A stretch of DNA of 59,633 nucleotides from an uncultured Clostridia bacterium (lineage in GTDB: Bacteria > Bacillota > Clostridia > Christensenellales > Borkfalkiaceae), in NCBI GenBank assembly GCA_944354535.1, contig CALVPY010000014.1, forward strand, positions 1 to 59,633, given 5' to 3'. Below the pieces are notes generated by a model. The model saw only the letters and a program-made list of their open reading frames with translations, had not been told where the DNA came from and did not search any database. Of the stretch, positions 17,756-26,407 are shown piece by piece; position 1 is the first letter of the stretch; every line of letters starts with the position of its first letter. Made by a program: the position numbers and the translations under genes.

Positions 17756-17879
17756 TACAAAATTCTTAGAAAGCAGGATTTTTTCTCCGCTTTTTCATGC
17801 AAAAGAATGCTCGATTTTACATTGATTCGCTGCCCCGAACGTTTTTCGTAATTTTTCCCCGTCAATCTCGGGAAAGTTC

Positions 17880-17908
17880 TTGAAATATCCTTTCCGTTGT
17901 GATATAAT
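17880..17908 (+). promoter_or_regulatory. Sigma-A promoter of hydCBA
   Basis: -35 TTGAAA (17880-17885), 17-nt spacer, perfect -10 TATAAT (17903-17908). It is about 70 nt before the hydC ATG, which has an AGGAGG site. Confidence 0.8.
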
Positions 17909-17981
17909 GTATGTAATTATGCGCTATTTTGCTATTATCATGTCTATTTGCGTCAAAAGAAGCGCGATCAGGAGGTAACGG

Positions 17982-18479
17982 ATGGAAAATTGTGAAGCGT
18001 GCGGAACGCCCGAACAGGCCGAAAAGTTAAAGGCCGTCATCGAGGAGTCCAAGAGCACGCCGGGCTGCCTCATGCACATCCTGCAGGAGGCTCAGGGGAT
18101 CTACGGGTTCCTGCCTATGAGCGTTCAGAAGACGATCGCAGAAGGCTTGGGGATCTCGCTCTCCGAAGTATACGGCGTAGTGACGTTCTACTCGCAGTTC
18201 TCGCTCAAACCCAAGGGCAAACACCGCATCAGCGTGTGCCTCGGCACCGCTTGTTATGTGAAGGGATCGGATAAGATCCTTGCCGAGATCGAAAAGGAAC
18301 TCGGCATAAAGTGCGGCGAATGCACCGAGGACGGGCTGTTCTCGATCGACAGCTGCCGCTGCGTCGGCGCCTGCGGCCTTGCGCCCGTCATGATGATCGG
18401 CGACGAAGTGTACGGCAAGCTCACGCCCGAATCGGTCAAGGGCATCCTCGACAAATACCGCAAGGAGGAAAACGTATGA
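17982..18479 (+). CDS. hydC: Bifurcating [FeFe]-hydrogenase subunit HydC (NuoE-like)
   Basis: 165 residues of the thioredoxin-fold [2Fe-2S] ferredoxin family. The four cluster cysteines are visible in 'CLGTACYVKG' and 'SCRCVGACGLAP'; the N-terminal helix bundle includes 'ILQEAQGIYGFLP'. HydC passes electrons between the NADH/FMN subunit HydB and the rest of the complex. An AGGAGG ribosome binding site precedes the ATG, and the stop overlaps the hydB start (ATGA), as expected for a tight operon. The N-terminal 'CEACG' adds one extra Cys pair of unknown importance. Confidence 0.95.
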   Translation: MENCEACGTPEQAEKLKAVIEESKSTPGCLMHILQEAQGIYGFLPMSVQKTIAEGLGISLSEVYGVVTFYSQFSLKPKGKHRISVCLGTACYVKGSDKILAEIEKELGIKCGECTEDGLFSIDSCRCVGACGLAPVMMIGDEVYGKLTPESVKGILDKYRKEENV

Positions 18480-20386
18480 GCAAGCACGAGCATATCACCA
18501 CCGCGCAGCTGGACGAGATCCGCGCGCGCAAGCACGACCTCATCGCCATCCGCCGCGCCGTGCACGAACAGGCGGAAAAGATCGCAGAACATACGAAGTA
18601 CCGCAAGCAGGTGCTCGTCTGCGGCGGTACGGGCTGCACCTCCTCGCACTCGATGAAGGTCATCGAGCAGCTCGAAACTTCCCTCAAAGAGAACCACATC
18701 GACGACGTCATCGTCGTCAAGACGGGCTGCTTCGGCCTCTGCGCCCTCGGCCCCATCATGATCGTCTACCCCGAAGGCGCCTTCTATGCGCAGATGACGC
18801 CCGAACATGCCAAGACCGTCGTCGAACAGCACCTTGTCAAAGGCGGGCATATCGTCAAGGAGCTCCTCTATCAGGGCACCGTGCACGAAGACGGCAGCAT
18901 CATCCCCTTCGGCGAGACCCCCTTCTATAAGAAGCAGATGCGTATCGCGCTCAGAAACTGCGGTCTCATCGCGGCGGAAGACATCGAAGAAGCCATCGCG
19001 GCGGGCGACTATGCGGCGCTCGAAAAGGTGTTGACTTCCATGACGCCCGACGACGTCATCAACGAGATGCTTGCCTCCGGGCTGCGCGGCAGGGGCGGCG
19101 CGGGCTTCCCCACGGGCAGAAAGTGGGCGTTTGCAAAGGCTTCGCAGGGCGACATCAAGTACGTCTGCTGCAACGCCGACGAAGGCGACCCCGGCGCGTT
19201 CATGGACCGTTCCGTTTTGGAAGGCGACCCCCACTGCGTGCTCGAAGCGATGACCATCGCGGGCTATGCGATCGGTGCGCATCAGGGCTACATCTATGTG
19301 CGTGCGGAGTACCCCGTCGCCGTCCAGCGCCTTCGCATCGCCATCGACCAGGCGCACGAATACGGGCTGCTCGGCAAGGACATCTTAGGCCTCGGCTTTG
19401 ACTTCGATATCGAAATAAGGCTCGGCGCGGGCGCGTTCGTCTGCGGCGAAGAGACGGCGCTCATGACGAGCATCGAAGGCCACCGCGGCGAACCCAGGCC
19501 CCGTCCCCCCTTCCCCGCCGTCAAGGGGCTCTTCGGAAAGCCCACCATCCTCAATAACGTCGAAACGTGGGCGAACGTCAACCCCATCATTTTGAAAGGC
19601 GCCAAGTGGTTCTCCTCCATCGGCACGGAGACTTCGCCCGGCACCAAGGTGTTTGCGCTCGGCGGCAAGATCACCAACGTCGGCCTTGTGGAAGTGCCCA
19701 TGGGCACGACGCTTCGCGAGATCGTCGAAGAGATCGGCGGCGGCATCCCCGGCGGCAAGAAGTTCAAGGCAGCCCAGACGGGCGGTCCTTCGGGCGGCTG
19801 TATCCCCGCAGAGTGCATCGACACCCCCATCGACTACGATTCCCTGCTCGCCATCGGCTCCATGATGGGCAGCGGCGGCATGATCATCCTCGATGAGGAC
19901 ACCTGCATGGTGGATATCGCGAAGTTCTACCTCGAATTCACCGCAGACGAGAGCTGCGGCAAGTGCACCCCCTGCCGTATCGGCACCAAGCGCCTTTTGC
20001 AGCTCCTCACCAAGATCACGGAAGGCAAGGGCGAGCCCGAAGACCTCGACAAGATCGAAGAACTTGCCTCTCACATGAAGCAGTCTTCCCTCTGCGCCCT
20101 CGGCCAAAGCGCGCCCAACCCCGTCCTTTCGACGCTGCGCTACTTCCGCAAGGAGTATGAAGAGCACATCCTCGAAAAGCGGTGCGCGGCGGGCGTGTGC
20201 AAGGCGCTCATGACCTACTACGTCATCCCCGAAAAGTGCAAGGGCTGCACGCTGTGCGCGCGCAACTGCCCCGTCAAGGCGATCTCGGGCTCCGTCAAGC
20301 AGCCGCACGTCATCGATACGAGCAAGTGCGTCAAGTGCGGGCTGTGCATGGCCAACTGTAAGTTCGGCGCCATCGTGAGAAAGTGA
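18476..20386 (+). CDS. hydB: Bifurcating [FeFe]-hydrogenase subunit HydB (NuoF-like, NADH/FMN)
   Basis: 636 residues from the ATG that overlaps the hydC stop. Domain order: an N-terminal thioredoxin-like [2Fe-2S] domain ('CGGTGCTSSHSM', 'KTGCFGLCALGP'), the NuoF core with the FMN/NADH motif 'GLRGRGGAGFPTGRKW' and 'ICNADEGDPGAF'-type sequence (here CCNADEGDPGAF), a [4Fe-4S] site 'ESCGKCTPCRIGT...C', and a C-terminal two-cluster ferredoxin (CKGCTLCARNCP, CVKCGLCMANC). This architecture is that of trimeric hydrogenases that couple NADH and reduced ferredoxin oxidation to H2 formation (or the reverse). Cytoplasmic, with HydA and HydC. Confidence 0.96.
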   Translation: MSKHEHITTAQLDEIRARKHDLIAIRRAVHEQAEKIAEHTKYRKQVLVCGGTGCTSSHSMKVIEQLETSLKENHIDDVIVVKTGCFGLCALGPIMIVYPEGAFYAQMTPEHAKTVVEQHLVKGGHIVKELLYQGTVHEDGSIIPFGETPFYKKQMRIALRNCGLIAAEDIEEAIAAGDYAALEKVLTSMTPDDVINEMLASGLRGRGGAGFPTGRKWAFAKASQGDIKYVCCNADEGDPGAFMDRSVLEGDPHCVLEAMTIAGYAIGAHQGYIYVRAEYPVAVQRLRIAIDQAHEYGLLGKDILGLGFDFDIEIRLGAGAFVCGEETALMTSIEGHRGEPRPRPPFPAVKGLFGKPTILNNVETWANVNPIILKGAKWFSSIGTETSPGTKVFALGGKITNVGLVEVPMGTTLREIVEEIGGGIPGGKKFKAAQTGGPSGGCIPAECIDTPIDYDSLLAIGSMMGSGGMIILDEDTCMVDIAKFYLEFTADESCGKCTPCRIGTKRLLQLLTKITEGKGEPEDLDKIEELASHMKQSSLCALGQSAPNPVLSTLRYFRKEYEEHILEKRCAAGVCKALMTYYVIPEKCKGCTLCARNCPVKAISGSVKQPHVIDTSKCVKCGLCMANCKFGAIVRK

Positions 20387-20394
20387 GGTGCAAG

Positions 20395-22122
20395 ATGCAA
20401 GCGAAAATGGTAAACTTAAAGATCAATAATATCTCCGTCAGCGTGCCCGAGGGGACGACCATCCTCGAAGCGGCGCGCAAGGCGCACATCGAGATCCCCA
20501 CCCTCTGCTACCTCAAAGACGTCAGCTGCGTGGGCTCCTGCCGTATGTGCCTTGTCGAGGCAACGGGCGCGAGAGGGCTCGTCGCCGCGTGCGTCTATCC
20601 CGTCTCCGAAGGCATGGAGGTGCGCACCAACACCGAAAAATGCCGCCAGAGCCGCAAGATGACGCTCGAACTCATTTTGAGCAAGCACAAGAAGAAGTGC
20701 CTCTCCTGCGAACGCAACCACAACTGCGAATTGCAGAAGCTCTCTTTGGGTTACAGCGTCGATGAAGACCGCTTCAAGGGCGAGGACTTCGTGCTCCCCA
20801 TCGACACCTCCACCCCTTACGTCGTCAGAGACAACGACAAGTGCATCAACTGCATGCGCTGCGTCGCCGCCTGCCGCAAGCAGAACGTCAACGCCATCGG
20901 CCCCATCGGCAGAGGCTTCCACGTCCACATCGGTTCGGCGTTCGATATGCCCCTTTCCGAATCCGTCTGCGTGGGCTGCGGCCAGTGCATCGTCGCCTGC
21001 CCCGTCGGCGCACTCTCCGAGAATTCCACCATCGAGAACGTGTGGAAGGCGCTCTCCGACCCCACCAAGCAGGTCGTATTCTTCACGGCGCCCTCCGTCC
21101 GCGCGACGTTGGGCGAGGCGTTCGATATGCCCGTCGGCACCAACGTCGAAGGCAAGATGGTGGCAGCCATCCGCCGCCTCGGCCCCGACCATGTGTTCAA
21201 CATGGACGTCACCGCCGACCTCACCATCATGGAGGAAGCGAGCGAGCTCATCAACCGCATCAAGACGGGCAAGCCCATGCCCATGTTCACCTCGTGCTGC
21301 CCCGCGTGGATCAAGTTCGTCGAGCAGCGCCATCCCGAGATGATCCCCCACCTTTCCTCCTGCAAGTCGCCTCAGCAAATGTTCGGCGCGCTCTTAAAGA
21401 GCTATTGGTGCGAAAAGAACGGCGTCGATCCCAAGAATCTGTACGTCGTCAGCGTCATCCCCTGCACCGCAAAGAAGTACGAGTGTACGCGCGAGGAGAT
21501 GAAGGACGACGTGGATGCAGCCATCACGACGCGCGAACTTGCGCGCATGATCAAGACGGCGGGCATCAAGTTCACCGAGCTTCCCGACGAGGAATTCGAC
21601 AACCCCTTCGCGACGGCAACGGGCGGCGGCGCCATCTTCGGCGCGACGGGCGGCGTCATGGAAGCGGCTCTGCGCACGGCGGCGCACATGATGGACGGCA
21701 GCTTCGAAGTGCTCGACTTCTTCGCGGTGCGCGGCACCAACCCCATCAAGGAAGCGACCTATCTTGTGGCGGGCAACACCATCCGCGTGGCGGTCGCGAG
21801 CGGCCTTGCAAATGCCGAGACCATCATCAAGCAGATCGAGTCGGGCGAGAAGAAGTACGACTTCATCGAGATCATGGCATGCCCGGGCGGCTGCGTCAAC
21901 GGCGGCGGCCAGCCCACCCTTTCGGACAGCGTCCGCAACAACACGGAGCTCAAGGAGTCGCGCGCCAGGGCGCTCTATACCTCGGATACCAAGAACGAAC
22001 TGCGCAGAAGTTCGGATTCGCCCGTGATGGACGTCATCTACAACGACTACTTCGGCTTCCCCAACAGCCACAAGGCGCACGAGATCCTGCATACCACCTA
22101 TCACGCAGACAAGCGCATTTGA
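20395..22122 (+). CDS. hydA: Bifurcating [FeFe]-hydrogenase catalytic subunit HydA
   Basis: 575 residues. The ATG at 20395 is preceded by GAGGTG at 5-nt spacing; a GTG at 20383 overlaps the hydB stop and is less likely. Domains: N-terminal [2Fe-2S] plant-type ferredoxin ('CYLKDVSCVGSCRMCLVEA'), the His-ligated [4Fe-4S] site 'HKKKCLSCERNHNC', two [4Fe-4S] clusters (CINCMRCVAAC, CVGCGQCIVACP), then the H-cluster domain with L1 'FTSCCPAW', L2 'VIPCTAKKYE' and L3 'MACPGGCVNGGGQP'. All H-cluster Cys ligands and the proton-relay Cys are present. The Met that usually precedes PCT in L2 is Ile here. H2 production is expected during fermentation; maturases HydEFG are not in the window. Confidence 0.96.
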   Translation: MQAKMVNLKINNISVSVPEGTTILEAARKAHIEIPTLCYLKDVSCVGSCRMCLVEATGARGLVAACVYPVSEGMEVRTNTEKCRQSRKMTLELILSKHKKKCLSCERNHNCELQKLSLGYSVDEDRFKGEDFVLPIDTSTPYVVRDNDKCINCMRCVAACRKQNVNAIGPIGRGFHVHIGSAFDMPLSESVCVGCGQCIVACPVGALSENSTIENVWKALSDPTKQVVFFTAPSVRATLGEAFDMPVGTNVEGKMVAAIRRLGPDHVFNMDVTADLTIMEEASELINRIKTGKPMPMFTSCCPAWIKFVEQRHPEMIPHLSSCKSPQQMFGALLKSYWCEKNGVDPKNLYVVSVIPCTAKKYECTREEMKDDVDAAITTRELARMIKTAGIKFTELPDEEFDNPFATATGGGAIFGATGGVMEAALRTAAHMMDGSFEVLDFFAVRGTNPIKEATYLVAGNTIRVAVASGLANAETIIKQIESGEKKYDFIEIMACPGGCVNGGGQPTLSDSVRNNTELKESRARALYTSDTKNELRRSSDSPVMDVIYNDYFGFPNSHKAHEILHTTYHADKRI

Positions 22123-22143
22123 AGGCGAAGTCCAAACAACAGC

Positions 22144-22175
22144 AAAAGAGCACGGAAGTTCCGTGCTCTTTTCTT
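22144..22175 (+). terminator. Terminator of hydCBA
   Basis: 13-bp perfect stem (22144-22156 with 22160-22172) and a following TTCTTTT tract, 21 nt after the hydA stop. The A-run on the 5' side means it may also work for the convergent tail-fibre-like gene. Confidence 0.88.
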
Positions 22176-22227
22176 TTGCCCGCCGCGGCGCGGCCTTTCC
22201 CCCGGGCGCCGCGCAGACAGAGTGCGA

Positions 22228-24225
22228 TCAGACGACCGTCTTCCAACTTCCCCAACTGTTATTGGTGCGGTTGCGGATGCGGATGGCGCAGTCGCTCTTT
22301 TCGGAGATCGCGAGCTGCGTGACATACTGCCCTGCGTCGACGTGCGAAAACGTCATCACGAACCACTGACAGTTGGTAGAGCTGTTCTGTTCGGAGGTCG
22401 GCGCATTGGAACAGGGCAGCGCCGACGAACCCTGTACGAAATAACACCCGGTATCGTCGAGCGTATTGAAATTCGCTCCGTAGTGGACGAGATCGCTGAT
22501 CGCAAGCTGTCTCTCGTTCTCTACGAGCCCGAGTCCGAGATCGTTCTTGGAGATGGTGACGGCGCCCGTCTGCCCGTTGACCGACGTCACGCCGCCCCCG
22601 CCGCCCGCCGAAGTCGGCTTATCCAGAAGGTCGTTGTAGGAACCCGTGAGCGCGACTGCCGCAAGGCCGAGATCATCTTTGGAGATCACGACATCGCCCG
22701 TCTGTCCGTTGACAGAGCTCACCGCGCCTCCGCCTACCGCCGTCGGCTTGTCGAGAAGGTCGTTATACGACCCCGAAATGGCAACATCGGCAAGGCCTAA
22801 GTCATATTTGGAAATGGTGACGGCGCCCGTCTGTCCGTTGACAGAGCTCACCGCGCCTCCGCCTACCGCCGTCGGCTTATCGAGAAGGTCGTTGTACGAC
22901 CCCGAAATCGCGACATCGGCAAGCCCTAAATCGTTCTTGGAGATCGTGACCGCACCCGTCTGCCCGTTGACGGAAGTGACCGCAGCCGGCGCGGGAAGAT
23001 CTTCGAGGTCGTTATAAGAGCCCGAGAGCGCGACCTCCGCAAGCCCTAAATCGTTCTTGGAGATCGTGACCGCACCCGTCTGCCCGTTGACGGAAGTGAC
23101 CGCAGCCGGCGCAGGAAGGTCTTCAAGGTCGTTGTAAGAGCCCGAAATGGCAACATCCGCGAGACCTAAATCATATTTGGAAATGGTGACGGCGCCCGTC
23201 TGTCCGTTGACCGAACTCACCGCGCCCCCGCCCACCGCTGTCGGCTTGTCGAGAAGGTCGTTATACGAGCCTGAAATGGCGACATCCGCAAGACCGAGAT
23301 CGTTCTTGGAAATGGTAACGGCGCCCGTCTGCCCGTTGACGGAAGTGACCGCAGCCGGCGCGGGGAGGTCTTCAAGGTCGTTGTAGGAGCCCGAAAGAGC
23401 GACATCGGCAAGCCCTAAATCGTTCTTGGAAATGGTAACGGCGCCCGTCTGCCCGTTGACGGAAGTGACCGCAGCCGGCGCGGGGAGATCTTCGAGGTCG
23501 TTGTAGGAGCCCGAAATGGCGACATCCGCAAGGCCCAAATCATATTTGGAAATGGTGACCGCGCCCGTCTGCCCGTTGACCGAGCTCACCGCACCCCCTT
23601 CTCCGCCGCCGATCCCCGTAATGGGGACGAGGGAACCGTCCTCGTAGTAGCAAAGCGTAAAGCCGTCCTCCTCTTTGCGGAAGAAGATACCCCCGTCTGC
23701 AAGAGAAGCGCTCGGCTGCGTCTGCCCCACGCCGCCCACCTCAACGATCTGCTTGCCGCCCGTGACAAAGCCATAGGCATTGACGTCTACCGCAGAATAA
23801 CTGCCCGGCGTCACCTTTTCTTCCAGCGCAGAAAAATCATACTCATTGAGGAGATCCAGGATCTGTTCGTGGAGCGTCTTCTGCGGAGCCTCCTCCGGTT
23901 CGCAGTAAGCCCCCGCAAGGCAGCGAAGGCGCACGAAAGAGCTTGCGATGCGCTTCCCGGCTCCGTCCGCGCTGTACACGCCGACAAGCGCCGTGTCGCA
24001 GTCGGTCGACGAAACGGCGGGCATATCGCATTCGGTGCCCGTAAAAAGTTTTTCGCGGCAGCCGCCCGCCCAAAGGACGACCGCCACGCGATTGGAATAG
24101 CTATCCCACTCGCTGTCGAATTCAAAGTGAAGGCGGTAACTGTTTTCGTTGAATGAAACGAGATCGCCGAAATCGGTCTCGGCGCGCTTCCCGTTCACTC
24201 TGATCGTAATGGTTTGCTGAGCCAT
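22228..24225 (-). CDS. Orphan phage-tail-fibre-like repeat protein with pyocin-knob end
   Basis: 665 residues from the ATG at 24225 (GGGAGG site). Residues 1-110 ('ITIRVNGKRAETDFGDLVSF', 'LHFEFDSEWDSYSNRVAV') match the N-terminal attachment domain of Firmicute phage baseplate/upper-fibre proteins. Then come nine repeats of about 40 residues with the core 'VNGQTGAVTISK[YN]DLGLADVA[IL]SGSYNDL', typical of tail-fibre shafts. Repeats 1-3 and 4-6 form a duplicated triplet. The last 90 residues ('LDDTGCYFVQGS', 'CQWFVMTFSHVDAGQYVTQLA', 'NSWGSWKTVV') resemble a pyocin-knob receptor-binding tip. No signal peptide and no other phage gene is nearby, so it is either a prophage relic, cargo, or a domesticated adhesion/tail component. 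It lies between two metabolic genes. Confidence 0.8.
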   Translation of the reverse strand: MAQQTITIRVNGKRAETDFGDLVSFNENSYRLHFEFDSEWDSYSNRVAVVLWAGGCREKLFTGTECDMPAVSSTDCDTALVGVYSADGAGKRIASSFVRLRCLAGAYCEPEEAPQKTLHEQILDLLNEYDFSALEEKVTPGSYSAVDVNAYGFVTGGKQIVEVGGVGQTQPSASLADGGIFFRKEEDGFTLCYYEDGSLVPITGIGGGEGGAVSSVNGQTGAVTISKYDLGLADVAISGSYNDLEDLPAPAAVTSVNGQTGAVTISKNDLGLADVALSGSYNDLEDLPAPAAVTSVNGQTGAVTISKNDLGLADVAISGSYNDLLDKPTAVGGGAVSSVNGQTGAVTISKYDLGLADVAISGSYNDLEDLPAPAAVTSVNGQTGAVTISKNDLGLAEVALSGSYNDLEDLPAPAAVTSVNGQTGAVTISKNDLGLADVAISGSYNDLLDKPTAVGGGAVSSVNGQTGAVTISKYDLGLADVAISGSYNDLLDKPTAVGGGAVSSVNGQTGDVVISKDDLGLAAVALTGSYNDLLDKPTSAGGGGGVTSVNGQTGAVTISKNDLGLGLVENERQLAISDLVHYGANFNTLDDTGCYFVQGSSALPCSNAPTSEQNSSTNCQWFVMTFSHVDAGQYVTQLAISEKSDCAIRIRNRTNNSWGSWKTVV
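22560..23610 (-). repeat. Nine tandem coding repeats of about 120 nt
   Basis: The shaft of the tail-fibre-like gene is a tandem array with a period of about 120 nt. Two linker types alternate: DKPTAVGGGA-like and DLPAPAA-like. The third and sixth units end with the same GGGA linker, which shows duplication of a three-unit block. Such arrays change copy number easily. Confidence 0.85.
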
Positions 24226-24292
24226 AAAATATCCTCCCGTATCTTTGCCTCCATGATAGCACAACTTCATAAAAACCTTCTGCTTACATGAC

Positions 24293-24320
24293 AAAAACCG
24301 CGGAAATTTCCGCGGTTTTG
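24293..24320. terminator. Bidirectional terminator downstream of purB
   Basis: Perfect 26-nt palindrome (24294-24306 with 24307-24319) flanked by A and T runs. It follows the purB stop by about 60 nt on the minus strand and precedes the tail-fibre-like gene. Confidence 0.75.
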
Positions 24321-24376
24321 GCTGTGATATGAAGACAAAACGGGCGCTCATTGCCTCCCGATGAGTGAAACGCGGC

Positions 24377-25813
24377 TCAGACGCGCACTTCGCCCGTGGC
24401 GCCGAGGACGGCGCGGTGCTGTTCGAGGATGGGGTCGATCTCGTTCTTGATAAATTCCACCGTCTGATGAGGAGCGCGGCCGACGAACTTCTTGGGCTCC
24501 AGGATCTCTTCGAGCTTATCGTGCGCGGCTTCGAACATGGGATCTTGGCGGATGCGGTCGAGAAGGTCGTTCTCGCCCCCGTTGACTTTGACGTTGGCGC
24601 CCGCCTCCTGCGAAAGCTCGCGGATGCGTTCGTGCACCTCCTGCCTGTCCTTTCCAGCTTTGACGCACTCCATCATGATGTTTTCCGTCGCCATGAAGGG
24701 AAGTTCCTGTGCGATGTGCTTTGTAATGACCTTGTCGTAGACGACGAGGTTTTCCGCAACGTTCATGTAGATGGTGAGGATGGCGTCCGCCGTGAGGAAG
24801 GCCTGCGCGTTGACGATGCGGCGGTTTGCCGAGTCGTCGAGGGTGCGCTCGAACCACTGCGTGGAAGCCGTGATCGCCGAGTTCATGGGAAGGGACACAA
24901 GATAGCGGGCGAGCGAGCCCATGCGTTCGCAGCGCATCGGGTTGCGCTTATATGCCATCGCCGAAGAGCCGACCTGCGTCTTTTCGAAGGGCTCCTCCAC
25001 TTCCTTCATGTGCTGCAGAAGGCGGATGTCGTTGGAGAACTTGTAGGCGCTCTGCGCGATCTGAGAGAGCACGCAAAGGACGTTGTAGTCGAACTTGCGG
25101 GGGTACGTCTGCCCGGTCACGCCGTACACCTTCTCATAGCCCATCTTAGAAACGACGCGCTTTTCAAGTTCTTTGACCTTCTCTTCGTCGCCGTCGAAAA
25201 GTTCCAAAAAGCTTGCCTGCGTGCCCGTAGTACCCTTGACGCCGCGGAGCTTGAAGTGCTCCTTCAAATTTTGCAGGCTCTCGTAGTCGAGCATGAGGTC
25301 TTGGAGCCAAAGCGTCGCGCGTTTTCCCACCGTCGTGAGCTGGGCGGGCTGCAAGTGCGTAAAGCCGAGCGTCGGAAGATCCTTATATTTAAGCGCGAAG
25401 GAGCGCAGCTTATCCATGACGTTGACAAGCTTTTGTTCGATGATGTCGAGCGCGTCGCGCATGATGATGAGTTCCGAGTTGCAGTCGACAAAGCAGCTCG
25501 TCGCCCCCAAATGGATGATGCCCTTTGCGGAAGGAGCGACATCGCCGAATGCCGCGACGTGCGCCATGACGTCGTGCCGCTTCTGGCGTTCGTACTCTTC
25601 GGCACGCTCGTAGTCGATGTCGTCGATGTGCGCCTTAAGCTCGTCCACCTGCTCCCGCGTGATGGGAAGGCCGAGCTCCATCTCGCTCTCGGCAAGCGCG
25701 ACCCAAAGCCGTCTCCACAGGCGGAAACGCTTTTCGTCGCCGAAGTTGATGAGCATCTCGCGGCTCGCATAGCGGGTCGTCAAAGGGTTTTCGTACAGTA
25801 GTTTGTCTGACAT
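24377..25813 (-). CDS. purB: Adenylosuccinate lyase
   Basis: 478 residues. The fumarase/aspartase superfamily signature is present as 'GSSAMAYKRNPMRCER', with 'TLGFTHLQPAQLTTVGKR' and 'IHLGATSCFVDCNSEL' for the other active-site loops. It cleaves SAICAR and adenylosuccinate in purine synthesis. Length is typical of the longer Clostridial/eukaryotic-like form (about 475). An AGGAGAG site precedes the ATG. It is followed by a terminator and no other pur gene is adjacent, so it is a stand-alone unit; no purine riboswitch is seen in the 74 nt upstream. Confidence 0.96.
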   Translation of the reverse strand: MSDKLLYENPLTTRYASREMLINFGDEKRFRLWRRLWVALAESEMELGLPITREQVDELKAHIDDIDYERAEEYERQKRHDVMAHVAAFGDVAPSAKGIIHLGATSCFVDCNSELIIMRDALDIIEQKLVNVMDKLRSFALKYKDLPTLGFTHLQPAQLTTVGKRATLWLQDLMLDYESLQNLKEHFKLRGVKGTTGTQASFLELFDGDEEKVKELEKRVVSKMGYEKVYGVTGQTYPRKFDYNVLCVLSQIAQSAYKFSNDIRLLQHMKEVEEPFEKTQVGSSAMAYKRNPMRCERMGSLARYLVSLPMNSAITASTQWFERTLDDSANRRIVNAQAFLTADAILTIYMNVAENLVVYDKVITKHIAQELPFMATENIMMECVKAGKDRQEVHERIRELSQEAGANVKVNGGENDLLDRIRQDPMFEAAHDKLEEILEPKKFVGRAPHQTVEFIKNEIDPILEQHRAVLGATGEVRV

Positions 25814-25887
25814 AATACTCTCCTAACAGTTCAAAAACAAAAGTTTCGCTATAATTATGCCACGCATAATCATGATATTGCGATATT

Positions 25888-26406
25888 TCAGACGTTTTTT
25901 TCGGGTTCTGGATAGCTTTCGCCGAAGGTTTCCGCCGTGACCTTCTTCATCCTCTGTTCTTTCAGGGGCTTATCGCGGAAGTCGGTCGGCGTTGCGGCGA
26001 TCGCGTCCACCGTCTCCATCCCCTCGATGACCTTGCCGAAGGCAGCGTACTGCCCGTCGAGATAGGGCGCAGCCGCGTGCATCACGAAGAACTGCGACCC
26101 CGCGGAATCGGGGTGCTGTGCGCGTGCCATCGAAAGGACGCCGCGCTCGTGTTTGACGGGGTTTTCCACGCCGTTACTTTTGAACTCCCCTTTGATGTGG
26201 TAGCCGGGGCCGCCCGTGCCGACGCCCTTAGGATCCCCTCCCTGGATCATGAAGCCTTCGATGACGCGATGGAAGATGATGCCGTCGTAAAAGCCCTTCT
26301 GAACGAGAGACAAAAAGTTGTTGACGGTGTTGGGCGCGAGCTCGGGAAATAGTTCGGCGCGGAAGACGGAGCCGTCCTCCATTTCAAAGGTGACGATGGG
26401 ATGCAT
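25888..26406 (-). CDS. Cyclophilin-type peptidyl-prolyl cis-trans isomerase
   Basis: 172 residues, no signal peptide, so cytoplasmic. Core motifs of cyclophilins are intact: 'FHRVIEGFMIQGGDP' with the catalytic Arg, 'GSQFFVMHAAAPYLDG' and 'FGKVIEGMETVD'. It helps proline isomerisation during folding. The start codon is 1 nt after the stop of the dCMP deaminase gene, so both are probably co-transcribed from the promoter at 26894-26922. Confidence 0.94.
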   Translation of the reverse strand: MHPIVTFEMEDGSVFRAELFPELAPNTVNNFLSLVQKGFYDGIIFHRVIEGFMIQGGDPKGVGTGGPGYHIKGEFKSNGVENPVKHERGVLSMARAQHPDSAGSQFFVMHAAAPYLDGQYAAFGKVIEGMETVDAIAATPTDFRDKPLKEQRMKKVTAETFGESYPEPEKNV

Positions 26407-26407
26407 G

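Larger units (their letters stand above)
17663..17981. other. Divergent intergenic region between glgP and hydC
   Basis: 319 nt. It holds the glgP promoter on the minus strand and the hyd promoter on the plus strand. The remaining sequence is AT-rich, and I see no riboswitch or clear operator in it. Confidence 0.6.

Noticed and set aside
22560-23610. CRISPR-like array of regular repeats
   Set aside because: The period is about 120 nt, the repeats are in frame and encode the fibre shaft, and the units differ mainly at silent or conservative positions. No cas gene is near.
25814-25887. Purine riboswitch upstream of purB
   Set aside because: The 74-nt gap is too short and lacks the paired loops of the aptamer.
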